Source: Clostridiales bacterium UBA735 (GTDB taxonomy: Bacteria; Bacillota; Clostridia; Oscillospirales; Oscillospiraceae). Taken from it: DNA of 8,642 nucleotides. The notes under the pieces are model-generated. The model saw only the letters and a list, made by a program, of their open reading frames with translations. It did not search any database and had not been told where the DNA came from. The first letter of the stretch is position 1, and every line of letters begins with the position of its first letter. A program made the position numbers and the translations under genes. Positions 1 through 6,838 of the stretch are shown in pieces. Location of the stretch: positions 7,722-16,363 of the forward strand of contig DBLB01000157.1 in NCBI GenBank assembly GCA_002298695.1. The letters run 5' to 3'.

Positions 1-355
1 AGCTGCTGACCAGCTTCTCATAATCCGCGTTGGCCGCGGCGGCATTCTCCGTCTCGCCGTCCTGCACGGGTTCGGCGCGCATACGGAGCTGGACAAAATC
101 GGCGCCGAGATTTTCGGCCTTGATCTTGATCGTCTGCGTCAGCGTGTCGCCCGGCATGACCTCCTTGAACTCGGTAAAGAGGTCGTCGTTTTTGTTCTGC
201 CGGAACGGCAGCGCGAACTCGGTTTTGAAGCCGTGCGCCTTGCCGTCATACACAACGGCGGGTTCATTGCCGCCCGCGAGAGCATAGGCGCCCAGTCCGG
301 CGGCGGTCACCAGTGCGAGCACCAGCGCGATGATGCGGAAAATTTTCTTTTTCAT
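1..355 (-). CDS. Secreted protein of unknown function, C-terminal part beyond window edge
   Basis: Only the first 118 codons are present; the frame is open to the left edge. The ATG at 355 is preceded by AAGGGGG overlapping the stop of the upstream gene, with a 12-bp gap, indicating translational coupling. M-K-K-K plus a hydrophobic stretch to about residue 26 (Y-A-L-A-G-G) is a normal Sec signal with likely cleavage after A-L-A, not a SipW-type one. The mature part includes D-L-F-T-E-F-K-E-V-M-P-G-D-T-L-T-Q-T-I-K-I (58-78) and A-D-F-V-Q-L-R-M-R-A-E (85-95). This is the same P-G-then-alternating-strand arrangement seen in TasA-type and other beta-sandwich surface proteins. It may be an anchor or terminal component of the fibre. 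Whether a sortase motif or membrane anchor follows cannot be seen here. Confidence 0.75.
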   Translation of the reverse strand, partial: MKKKIFRIIALVLALVTAAGLGAYALAGGNEPAVVYDGKAHGFKTEFALPFRQNKNDDLFTEFKEVMPGDTLTQTIKIKAENLGADFVQLRMRAEPVQDGETENAAAANADYEKLVSS

Positions 356-367
356 TCTCGCACCCCC

Positions 368-928
368 TTAATTGCCGGTCGTCTGGCCGGGGACGTAGCC
401 CCAGGCCTCCTGCGCCGCCGTCGCCGGGCTGCTCTGGATCGCGTCGGCCAGGATCGTCACTTGCAGCTTGTACTGATCGCCGCCGGGGCACGTCGTCGAC
501 GTCGGCGCACAGGTGTCAATCAGATTTCCCGTAGAGTTGTTCTCAGCAACAGAAGAATTATAGTAATAATAGTCTCCCTGTTTCGTCCAGCCGTTGCCAA
601 TGCTGATGCTGTAATCCGTGCCTTGTGTCGGGACTGCCGGATAGACGTTGCCGTTACTGTCCGCCCAGTTGACGACGATGGCGGCGCGGATGAAAGCGTC
701 GGTGTTGCCGGTATTCCTGACCTTGACGTCGCTTTTGGTGCCATTATTGAACGTTTCCTCGACGGTGCAGCTGACCTTGCCGGGGGTGAAGCTGTTTCTG
801 ACCTCCGCAGTCCTGGTGGTCAGCCAGGCGACGCTGCCGCCGATGGCGCCGAGGAGGAGGGCCGCCGCCGCCACAAGCAGGACAAACTGCTTGCGGAAGC
901 GTCTATGTTTTCTGTGTTTCGGTTCCAT
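368..928 (-). CDS. TasA-like protein with SipW-type signal peptide, downstream of the adhesin
   Basis: Secreted 186-residue protein starting 17 bp after the adhesin stop, with AAAGGGG 9 nt before the ATG. The N-terminus is very basic (K-H-R-K-H-R-R-F-R-K), followed by a hydrophobic core and G-G-S-V-A-W-L-T at 30-37. R-N-S-F-T-P-G-K-V-S-C at 44-54 replaces the usual T-N-T-F-T-V-G. The V-P-G motif of the other paralogues is missing. Instead there is T-F-N-N-G-T-K-S-D-V-K-V-R-N-T-G and A-F-I-R-A-A-I-V-V-N-W, a pattern I recognise from SipW-dependent proteins of Clostridia. L-A-D-A-I-Q at 160-165 is the shared C-terminal signature, with A-A-Q-E-A-W after it. Cys54, Cys140 and Cys147 could form a disulphide. 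Probably a specialised (adaptor or terminal) subunit; that role is inferred. Confidence 0.8.
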   Translation of the reverse strand: MEPKHRKHRRFRKQFVLLVAAAALLLGAIGGSVAWLTTRTAEVRNSFTPGKVSCTVEETFNNGTKSDVKVRNTGNTDAFIRAAIVVNWADSNGNVYPAVPTQGTDYSISIGNGWTKQGDYYYYNSSVAENNSTGNLIDTCAPTSTTCPGGDQYKLQVTILADAIQSSPATAAQEAWGYVPGQTTGN

Positions 929-945
929 ATTGACGCCCCCCTTTC

Positions 946-3900
946 TCAGTCAAATACGCGCGTCACGGCGTTCCAGAGATTCTGGATCACGGTCACCGGG
1001 CCCTTTGCCCAGTTGTTGACCGCAGCCGCGCAGCCGTTCAGCCATTTGCCGTTTGTCTGCTCATTGCTGAATGTCACAGCGTTTCCCTCTGCCGCCAGCG
1101 TCAGAACTTGTGACGGCTGACTGTCGCTCGGCGCATACCGCCAGCTCCAGCTTGTCTTTTCGGTCACTGTGTATGCCTGACCGATCGTCAGATCCTTGAC
1201 TGTTGCTGTTCCTGCTCCCTGAATGACAACGGTCGAAACCAGCTTGTTTTGCGCATTGCGAACCTCGAAGATGAAGCTCTGACCACTTTCGATCTCGGTT
1301 CCCGTGGCGGCAGTCTTCTGGATGGTCAGGTCGGTCAGGTCGTACTCGAATTTGGCGTAGTACGTCGCGGCCTCGTAGCCCATCACACTGCCGCCGAGAT
1401 CTTTTGTCTTCTTCGGCGTCAGTTTGTTGTTTGCGACCCAGGAGGCATCGACAGCCTCTGTGCAGGCTTCGTCCTTGTACCAGCCGACGAATTTGAAGCT
1501 TGCCGCAGCCGTGGGCGTGGAGCCGCTCACAGTTCCGGTTCTTACATTGACGCCGTTGTCCTGATAGTTATCCAGCGTGCCGCAGCCAGTGGGGCCGACG
1601 ACCTCGTACTTGATATCCACGGTCTGCTCGGTGTAGTAGAAGGTCTTGACATTTTTGACCGCTGTCGTGCCCTCTTCAATGGCGATATTGATCGCCTGAT
1701 TTTCGGCGCTCACGAGCGTATAACCCGGAATGTCCTTCGCGGTCTGCGTCACCTGTGCCTGATAGCGTGCTTCACCGGTCACAGCATCTGCAAGAACCTT
1801 ATCTGTCCCCTGCTCCAGGAAGCGGAATTCGTAGGGATACGCGATGCGGTCATAGTACAGGTTCAGCACCAGGCCGGCTGCCACCACTGTTCCGCTGCTG
1901 TTGCTCTTTGTGGTATTGTACAAGAAACCCGGAATCGGAAGCGCATCCACCGAATATTGCTGATCAATGACCGCATTCAGGTCTGTGGAGCTCTGGTACT
2001 CGGTGTAGCCATCGCCCGCAACGTTCTGTATCCAGTGAATGACCTGCACCGGTGCGTGCTGCTCGTCCTTCTCATACCAGAAGGTGATGACGTTTTTCGC
2101 CTCATCCACACTCAGAACCAACCGTTTCTGGTATGCATCCGGACGATATCCCGTCACTGGTACAAAGAATTCCGTCACAACGGCATCCTTAGTAGTTTTT
2201 TCCGCGGGGTTCGACGAAATGGAAGAAATCAATTCGCCTGAATCCTTATACCGATATTCAACCTTATACTGAACCGATTCTCTTGCCTCATAGTAAAAGG
2301 TAAATTCATTTTTGGTCGGATCATCGATGTCAAAGGTCAGCGAATGACTATTCAACAGCGGAAAATATCCGCTCTGATATCCATCATACAATTCCGCACC
2401 AGTCTTGGCTTCAAACGTTTTGGTCGTGCCGGCCAAAGCGCTGCCCTTTGTCTCCGTCGCAATAATAACGTCTGCTCCACCCTCTCCGGCATTCCTAATT
2501 GCATAACGGATGGTATACGAAACAAGTGTGTCGGAGCTCCATTTTGCGTACAAATCCAAATCCTTGGTGATCGGCATCTTGAAATCAAACGCCTTTTCTT
2601 CGCCGTCTTCCTCATAGAACCAGCCAACAAATTTATATTTACCGTTTTCCGGATCTTTCGGCGGATTCTCGATCACGTTTCCGTGCTGCACGGGCCACGA
2701 ACCCCTAGCCTCCGCATCTCCTTTTTTCAAAAACGTCCGGACAGTATGCGTCTTCGGCGTCCATTTGGCGTAGAGGATCACGTCGGAGGCGGGCATGGTC
2801 ATGGTGTTCAGGTCAGCCTCGGAACCCTCATAGCAGCCAGCCGTGGTATACCAGCCGCCAAACACATAGGCGTTCTTTTCCAGATTGGCCGGGTAGTCCG
2901 GCTCAAAATAGTAGCTGCTCAGCGGCGCTTCGTACTGTACACTGCCGCTCTTATCGTCTACATACGCATTGTAGTTGTAGAATTTTAAGTTGTAGCTGTT
3001 GCGGGTGTAGTAGAGGTAGTTATTTTTCTCCATCCTCACGCTTCCGTCCTTCGGAAGCTTAGGATTTGAATCTCCCTGCGTGAAGCCGGTAATGGGATGA
3101 AATTCTTCTCTGTAAGTCAAACTGACACTCGCGTTGTAATCGAGGTCGATCACCTTGTATTGTTTATAGTTCTTCGCGTTCGCGCCCGTCGTCGGGTATC
3201 TGACATCCCCTACTTCGCCATTTAGCGTTTCGACATAGTAGTAAATCTTTGCGCCAGATTCGGAGGCTTTTTTCTCAAACGTGATATTTTCTCCCGGCAT
3301 GGTATCGATACTGCCGAGATAGCGCTGCTCGTCTGAATTTCCATACGTTTCGGTTCCCTGCGGTACCTTCCACCAAATGGTCTCATTTCCGTCCTTGATC
3401 GGGAAATTGTCGTGGATGTCTGCCTGATATTTGGCTGTGATAGTCAAATCGGAAGTTTTGTAGCAGCTATTGTTGTGAGTATGCTCGGTTTTCCCACATG
3501 TGGGAGATTTTGCACCTCCAGTCCCTGTTCCAATTCCGTTGTAGGAACCGGCGGGATAGCATCCCCCATAATAATAGATGCCATCAAGAACCTTAAGGTA
3601 CCAGCCGTCGTGTATATGCGTATGCTCTTCCATCCCGCAGATGATTTCAGTTTTTCCGTCCTTAAACGTCAGCGTATACGTATTTCTCGTATAATACACA
3701 TTCAGCACAGTGGAGCCGTCGCCCTTGACGGTGACAGTCTCAGCCTTGGCCGTATTGTAGGTGAAATGCTTGGTATCCCGGCCTGTGAAAGTCTGATTCT
3801 TATAATCGCCGCTCTTCTTCTCGGTGCCGGGCTTTACATCGGCGGGCGTATACGTTCCTGCCACACTGTAGCCGTCGTCATTGGCGTTCTCGTACCAGAA

Positions 3901-5151
3901 CACGACGGTAAACGAGACACCCTTTTCATCAAGTTTCCAACCTGCCTTATAGGTGCCGCCATTGACTGGCATCTCTGTTGGGAGCGTCGGCGTCCAGCTT
4001 TCAAAGGTATAGCCGGGCTTTGTCGGCTCGCCGACGGAGATGGGCGTGCCGTAGCGGGCGTAGATGGGTTCCACGCCGTAGCCGCCGTCGAGGTCGAACG
4101 TCATCAGATAGTAGTAGCGGTCGTAATAGATCTCGACCACCGTGCTGCCGTCTGCCGCGATTGTGGTCGTGGTATCATACAGCAGGGAGTAGAAGCCGGT
4201 ATAGTCCGTCTTAGCAAGTCCATCGCCGACTGCGCTCTCCGTATACCCGGTCTTCGTCTCAGTGTCGGCCAGCGTGTACTCGTCATTGCTGACATTCTGC
4301 TGATAGTGCTTGACCGTATATGTCACTTCATCCGGAGTATAATTTACATAATAGGTCTGATCGGCCTGCACGTTCTGGACATCGACCTTGTAAACTGTCT
4401 GATCGGGCTTATAGCCCACAACGACAGGGCTTGTGACGTTCTGCGCATAGCTGGAACCCTTTGCGACAGTCGCCGTCCACGGGTTTGCCGCCTGTTCTCC
4501 ATTCCCATAGACGTAGTTGATGATAATGGTGAACGTCGTTGTGTCGGGCGTTTCGTCGCCGTTCGCTTCGAGAAGGCCGGCATCGCTGCTCACGATGTCG
4601 GAAAAGCCGTCAAGGGCCGGGGCGAGCGCCGGGTCTGCCGCAGGGGTAAAGGCCGGGTCGGCGGCCGTGTCGGCGGCCGGGGTGGTGATGATGGGTTCGC
4701 CGATCGCTTCGGCCTCGCGGAGGACGGTACCGGGCAGAGCCGCCGCAGCCGTCTCGCGCATCGGTTCATAGACCGAGGCCGTGATCGGGTCGGTATAGCA
4801 GACGTTGCCCGCGGCATTCGTCAGCTTGCAGCGGACGTCGACCGCGCCGTTTTGCAGCAGGCTGGCCAGCATCGCATAGCTCAGCGAAATGGCCGTGCTC
4901 TGCTCGCCCGCGATATCCACCCAGAGCTCCGCTCCGGCACGGATCTGCCACTGGACGGCGTCCGTCGGCTCTGCGCCGGACACGGTCAGCTCGCGCTTTT
5001 CGTCCATCGCAAACGAGACCGTCGTCGCGGGGGCGCCGTAGACGCAGATCGCGGGCGTCACCTCGCTGGTGAACGCGGCGGAGAGCATGGTCGGCACCAT
5101 GCCGATCGCCAGCGCACAGCAGAGCACCAACGCAAGAATTCTCTTTTTCAT
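946..5151 (-). CDS. Giant secreted adhesin with InlB B-repeats, MucBP-like repeats and SpaA-like C-terminal domain
   Basis: Secreted 1401-residue modular surface protein, probably for adhesion. It has a standard Sec signal (about 1-26), not a SipW-type one. An Ig-like region (about 40-128) precedes an Ala/Pro/Asp linker (about 133-200). MucBP-like repeats ending in Y-Y-D/T-R or similar lie at about 206-272, 275-345, 412-489, 877-955, 960-1027, 1033-1101 and 1105-1175. InlB B-repeat modules with G-Y-T-F/F-V-G-W and Y-A-K-W signatures lie at about 346-405, 717-797, 800-871 and, divergent, 1178-1268. A Cys/His-rich insert is at 505-564 and a SpaA/DUF5979-like beta domain at 1274-1364. The C-terminus (W-L-N-G-C to V-F-D) has no LPXTG, membrane segment or charged tail, so sortase anchoring is not evident. 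The start is set by GGGAGGGAG in a 15-bp gap after the preceding stop. The ligand is unknown. Confidence 0.9.
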   Translation of the reverse strand: MKKRILALVLCCALAIGMVPTMLSAAFTSEVTPAICVYGAPATTVSFAMDEKRELTVSGAEPTDAVQWQIRAGAELWVDIAGEQSTAISLSYAMLASLLQNGAVDVRCKLTNAAGNVCYTDPITASVYEPMRETAAAALPGTVLREAEAIGEPIITTPAADTAADPAFTPAADPALAPALDGFSDIVSSDAGLLEANGDETPDTTTFTIIINYVYGNGEQAANPWTATVAKGSSYAQNVTSPVVVGYKPDQTVYKVDVQNVQADQTYYVNYTPDEVTYTVKHYQQNVSNDEYTLADTETKTGYTESAVGDGLAKTDYTGFYSLLYDTTTTIAADGSTVVEIYYDRYYYLMTFDLDGGYGVEPIYARYGTPISVGEPTKPGYTFESWTPTLPTEMPVNGGTYKAGWKLDEKGVSFTVVFWYENANDDGYSVAGTYTPADVKPGTEKKSGDYKNQTFTGRDTKHFTYNTAKAETVTVKGDGSTVLNVYYTRNTYTLTFKDGKTEIICGMEEHTHIHDGWYLKVLDGIYYYGGCYPAGSYNGIGTGTGGAKSPTCGKTEHTHNNSCYKTSDLTITAKYQADIHDNFPIKDGNETIWWKVPQGTETYGNSDEQRYLGSIDTMPGENITFEKKASESGAKIYYYVETLNGEVGDVRYPTTGANAKNYKQYKVIDLDYNASVSLTYREEFHPITGFTQGDSNPKLPKDGSVRMEKNNYLYYTRNSYNLKFYNYNAYVDDKSGSVQYEAPLSSYYFEPDYPANLEKNAYVFGGWYTTAGCYEGSEADLNTMTMPASDVILYAKWTPKTHTVRTFLKKGDAEARGSWPVQHGNVIENPPKDPENGKYKFVGWFYEEDGEEKAFDFKMPITKDLDLYAKWSSDTLVSYTIRYAIRNAGEGGADVIIATETKGSALAGTTKTFEAKTGAELYDGYQSGYFPLLNSHSLTFDIDDPTKNEFTFYYEARESVQYKVEYRYKDSGELISSISSNPAEKTTKDAVVTEFFVPVTGYRPDAYQKRLVLSVDEAKNVITFWYEKDEQHAPVQVIHWIQNVAGDGYTEYQSSTDLNAVIDQQYSVDALPIPGFLYNTTKSNSSGTVVAAGLVLNLYYDRIAYPYEFRFLEQGTDKVLADAVTGEARYQAQVTQTAKDIPGYTLVSAENQAINIAIEEGTTAVKNVKTFYYTEQTVDIKYEVVGPTGCGTLDNYQDNGVNVRTGTVSGSTPTAAASFKFVGWYKDEACTEAVDASWVANNKLTPKKTKDLGGSVMGYEAATYYAKFEYDLTDLTIQKTAATGTEIESGQSFIFEVRNAQNKLVSTVVIQGAGTATVKDLTIGQAYTVTEKTSWSWRYAPSDSQPSQVLTLAAEGNAVTFSNEQTNGKWLNGCAAAVNNWAKGPVTVIQNLWNAVTRVFD

Positions 5152-5166
5152 GCTTCTCCCTCCCTT

Positions 5167-5748
5167 TTACGGATTTTCGGGCCAGCCCTGGACAGACAGG
5201 GCGTCGGTTCCGTTATTTTTGGCCTGCACCGCGTCTGCGTAGAGCACGAGCGTCACCGTGCAGCCCTGATATTCGTTGCCCATTTTCTCGCTGAACGCGA
5301 CTTCCTCGAACAGGGGCGTGGTGTCCGACTGCGCGTCGACCGGCGTGCTGTAATAGGCGTAGCCGTCATCGCCGGACAGCCAGCCGTCGCCGATCGCATA
5401 GGAGACTGCGGCTGTGCCGTCGGCAAGCGTCGTGGGCAGCGCCTCGCCGTCAGCGTCCGTGATGCGGATCTCCGTCCGCACGCGCACCCAGGCCGCCGAG
5501 TCCTCGTTCACAACGCGGACGATCTTCGACACGCGCGTGCCCGGCATGACGCCGCGCACAGGGTCGACATACGGGACCTCTTTTCCGCTCTCGGCCTGCG
5601 TTTCCAGAATGTGGATGTTGACCGCGCCGGTCGTGATGACGTTGGTGGTGCGGTATTGTGCGCTGAACCACGCCAGCGTCCCGCCGACCGCCGCCAGCAG
5701 GCACACCGCCAGCGCAATGGCCAGCACCAGCTTTTTCTTCTTGCTCAT
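5167..5748 (-). CDS. TasA-like protein with SipW-type signal peptide, upstream of the giant adhesin
   Basis: Secreted 193-residue protein, first gene of the second half of the locus, with AAAGGAG 7 nt before the ATG. The signal region is K-K-K-K plus a hydrophobic core ending G-G-T-L-A-W-F-S at about 22-29. The segment T-T-N-V-I-T-T-G-A-V-N-I-H-I-L is a diverged form of the T-N-T-F-T-V-G block of its paralogues. V-M-P-G lies at 67-70, and A-A-W-V-R-V-R-T-E-I-R-I-T (85-97) fits a beta-sandwich strand. G-D-D-G-Y-A-Y-Y and N-E-Y-Q-G-C precede the C-terminal L-Y-A-D-A-V-Q-A-K-N-N-G (169-180), and the protein ends W-P-E-N-P. This is a different sub-type from the three upstream proteins. Its position 15 bp before the adhesin gene suggests it could be the subunit linking adhesin and fibre; that role is inference. 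Confidence 0.82.
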   Translation of the reverse strand: MSKKKKLVLAIALAVCLLAAVGGTLAWFSAQYRTTNVITTGAVNIHILETQAESGKEVPYVDPVRGVMPGTRVSKIVRVVNEDSAAWVRVRTEIRITDADGEALPTTLADGTAAVSYAIGDGWLSGDDGYAYYSTPVDAQSDTTPLFEEVAFSEKMGNEYQGCTVTLVLYADAVQAKNNGTDALSVQGWPENP

Positions 5749-5776
5749 TTCTCTGCTCCTTTCGGACTTTTGCAGC

Positions 5777-5814
5777 CATGGGACAACGCCCGGAAAAGCG
5801 GGCGCTCTCCCATG
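5777..5814. repeat. Imperfect palindrome, copy 2 of a duplicated stem-loop
   Basis: CATGGGA (5777-5783) pairs with TCCCATG (5808-5814). After a 3/3 internal loop, CGCCCG (5787-5792) pairs with CGGGCG (5799-5804) around GAAAAG. It ends 15 nt from the AAAGGAG ribosome-binding site (5756-5762) of the next gene, so it may influence translation initiation or protect the 5' end of a processed downstream mRNA. It is related in sequence and layout to the palindrome at 5908-5955. Confidence 0.65.
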
Positions 5815-5815
5815 A

Positions 5816-5844
5816 CCCGCGCGGGGGTGTCAAGTCCGCGCGGG
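5816..5844. other. Perfect 9-bp GC stem-loop
   Basis: CCCGCGCGG (5816-5824) pairs perfectly with CCGCGCGGG (5836-5844) around an 11-nt loop, 1 nt from the adjacent palindrome at 5777-5814. No U-run follows on either strand, so it is not a classical terminator. Confidence 0.5.
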
Positions 5845-5859
5845 CGCCTGGGAGATAAA

Positions 5860-5906
5860 CCGCCTGACCCGGCGGCAACGGCGAAGCGGACGAAACGGCC
5901 GCTCGC
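5860..5906. other. Two short stem-loops between the duplicated palindromes
   Basis: CCGCC (5860-5864) pairs with GGCGG (5871-5875) around 6 nt. Next to it, AGCGG (5885-5889) pairs with CCGCT (5899-5903), extended by GCG/CGC across a bulged A. The local G+C is high, so each alone could arise by chance. They matter mainly because they fill the space between stronger hairpins almost without unpaired gaps. Confidence 0.35.
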
Positions 5907-5907
5907 G

Positions 5908-5955
5908 CCACAGGACAACTCCCGGCGAGGGTACGTGCCGGGCGCTGTCCTATGG
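5908..5955. repeat. Imperfect palindrome, copy 1 of a duplicated stem-loop
   Basis: The outer stem AGGACA (5912-5917) pairs with TGTCCT (5946-5951) and is extended by CCA/TGG across a C.A mismatch. After a 3/3 internal loop, the inner stem CCCGGC (5921-5926) pairs with GCCGGG (5937-5942) around a 10-nt loop. Its arms match those of the palindrome at 5777-5814 at 13 of 16 and 14 of 16 positions by hand alignment, and both share the same outer stem / internal loop / inner stem layout. Confidence 0.6.
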
Positions 5956-5980
5956 CCTGCACCCCGAAGGGTGCAGCGCC
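5954..5980 (-). promoter_or_regulatory. Very stable C(UUCG)G stem-loop just after the third TasA-like gene
   Basis: On the transcribed strand CTGCACCC pairs with GGGTGCAG (8 bp) around TTCG, giving the exceptionally stable cUUCGg tetraloop. A further GGC/GCC pairing extends the stem across one bulged base. It begins 15 nt after the stop codon. There is no U-run after it, so it is not a standard intrinsic terminator. It is better read as an mRNA 3'-end stabiliser or attenuator that would raise expression of the upstream subunits relative to the genes that follow. Confidence 0.55.
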
Positions 5981-5995
5981 ATTTGGAAAACAAAA

Positions 5996-6811
5996 TCAGG
6001 GATTCGTCGAGGTGCCGTCAAAAGCCTTGAACGCCTCGGTGGCATTTTCAAAGCCCTCGGCCTGAATCGCGTCGGCCTGAACCAGAACGTTCAGCGTGCC
6101 GTCCTCAGCAATCGCGCCGCGATTCTTGGCCAGCTCGATCTCAGCGCTGTCGGCGTCCTTGTGGATGCCGATGAAGTTCCACACGTTCCATTCGGTCATC
6201 GCACCGGCAGCCAGCGGCTCGTTGCGGACGAAGGTGTAAACGTCGTACGTCACGCCATCAACGGTGGCACCCTCCTTGGAAAACGCAGGCCATTTATCGG
6301 TTTCGCCCATCTTGAACTCGCCGCTCAACATGGAGGTGGTGCACCACTGGTTGGTGATCACGCCGCCTTCCTTCAGAGAAACGAGATCGTTGTTGCCGGC
6401 GGACGGAACCATCACGCGAATGCGGATATACGCGGGCGTGTTGCCTTCGTTGATCACATACGGGCACTTGGCGACGTTGCGGCCGGGAACCATCTTCGCG
6501 CCCTTCTTGCCGATATAGTCTGCATACTCCATAGCGTCGGCCCGGATCTCAGCATCGGTGAACGCCTTGTGGCCGTCCGTGACATACTTCATGCCGCTCG
6601 CGGTCTGAGTGGGGTCGGGGATATCCGTATCGCCGGAGTTGTCGTTGCCTTCACGATGGTAGGTGGATTCGATCAGCTTGATCTCTACGTTGCCAACGGT
6701 AAAGGTATTGGTTGCTTCCTTGGTGTCGGTGAAATATGCCAGCGTGCCGCCGACGATCGCGATGGCCAGCAGCGCCACACACAGGCAAATTGCTACGATC
6801 TTCTTTTTCAT
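5996..6811 (-). CDS. Larger TasA-like protein with SipW-type signal peptide
   Basis: Secreted 271-residue protein, 27 bp after the previous gene, with AAAGGAA 9 nt before the ATG. The signal region ends G-G-T-L-A-Y-F-T-D at 21-29, followed by A-T-N-T-F-T-V-G-N-V-E-I-K-L at 33-46. It differs from the two upstream paralogues by an acidic/polar insert at about 50-100 before K-M-V-P-G (106-110). V-I-N-E-G-N-T-P-A-Y-I-R-I-R-V follows at 119-133, and a Trp-containing region (W-N-V-W-N-F) lies at 208-213. The C-terminus has V-Q-A-D-A-I-Q-A-E-G-F at 244-254 and A-F-K-A-F-D, a pattern I recognise from SipW-dependent secreted proteins of gut Clostridia. Cys116 and Cys157 remain in the mature protein. 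It is probably a distinct subunit type (major or capping) rather than a recent duplicate. It is the last gene before the structured 247-bp gap. Confidence 0.83.
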   Translation of the reverse strand: MKKKIVAICLCVALLAIAIVGGTLAYFTDTKEATNTFTVGNVEIKLIESTYHREGNDNSGDTDIPDPTQTASGMKYVTDGHKAFTDAEIRADAMEYADYIGKKGAKMVPGRNVAKCPYVINEGNTPAYIRIRVMVPSAGNNDLVSLKEGGVITNQWCTTSMLSGEFKMGETDKWPAFSKEGATVDGVTYDVYTFVRNEPLAAGAMTEWNVWNFIGIHKDADSAEIELAKNRGAIAEDGTLNVLVQADAIQAEGFENATEAFKAFDGTSTNP

Positions 6812-6838
6812 GTGTTTACGTTCCTTTCAAGAATTTTC

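Noticed and set aside
946..1056. Sortase or membrane anchor at the adhesin C-terminus
   Set aside because: No LPXTG-like pentapeptide, no hydrophobic stretch of membrane length and no basic tail.
233..1120. Plus-strand open frame of 295 codons
   Set aside because: Antisense to the partial secreted protein, the fifth subunit and the adhesin end; Arg-rich without recognisable domains, and no ribosome-binding context.
5777..5955. CRISPR-like array
   Set aside because: Only two related units, each palindromic and of different length, with spacing filled by other hairpins; no regular direct repeats or cas genes.
5777..5980. Hairpins as intrinsic transcription terminators
   Set aside because: None of the stems is followed by a U-run on the minus strand, and the plus strand has no gene to terminate, so I describe them only as structured elements.
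3412..6030. Very long open frame (872 codons) on the plus strand
   Set aside because: It lies opposite the adhesin, the fourth subunit gene and the hairpin gap. Its translation is rich in Arg, His, Ile and Val without domains, typical of the antisense of a high-G+C gene, and it runs straight through the intergenic hairpins.
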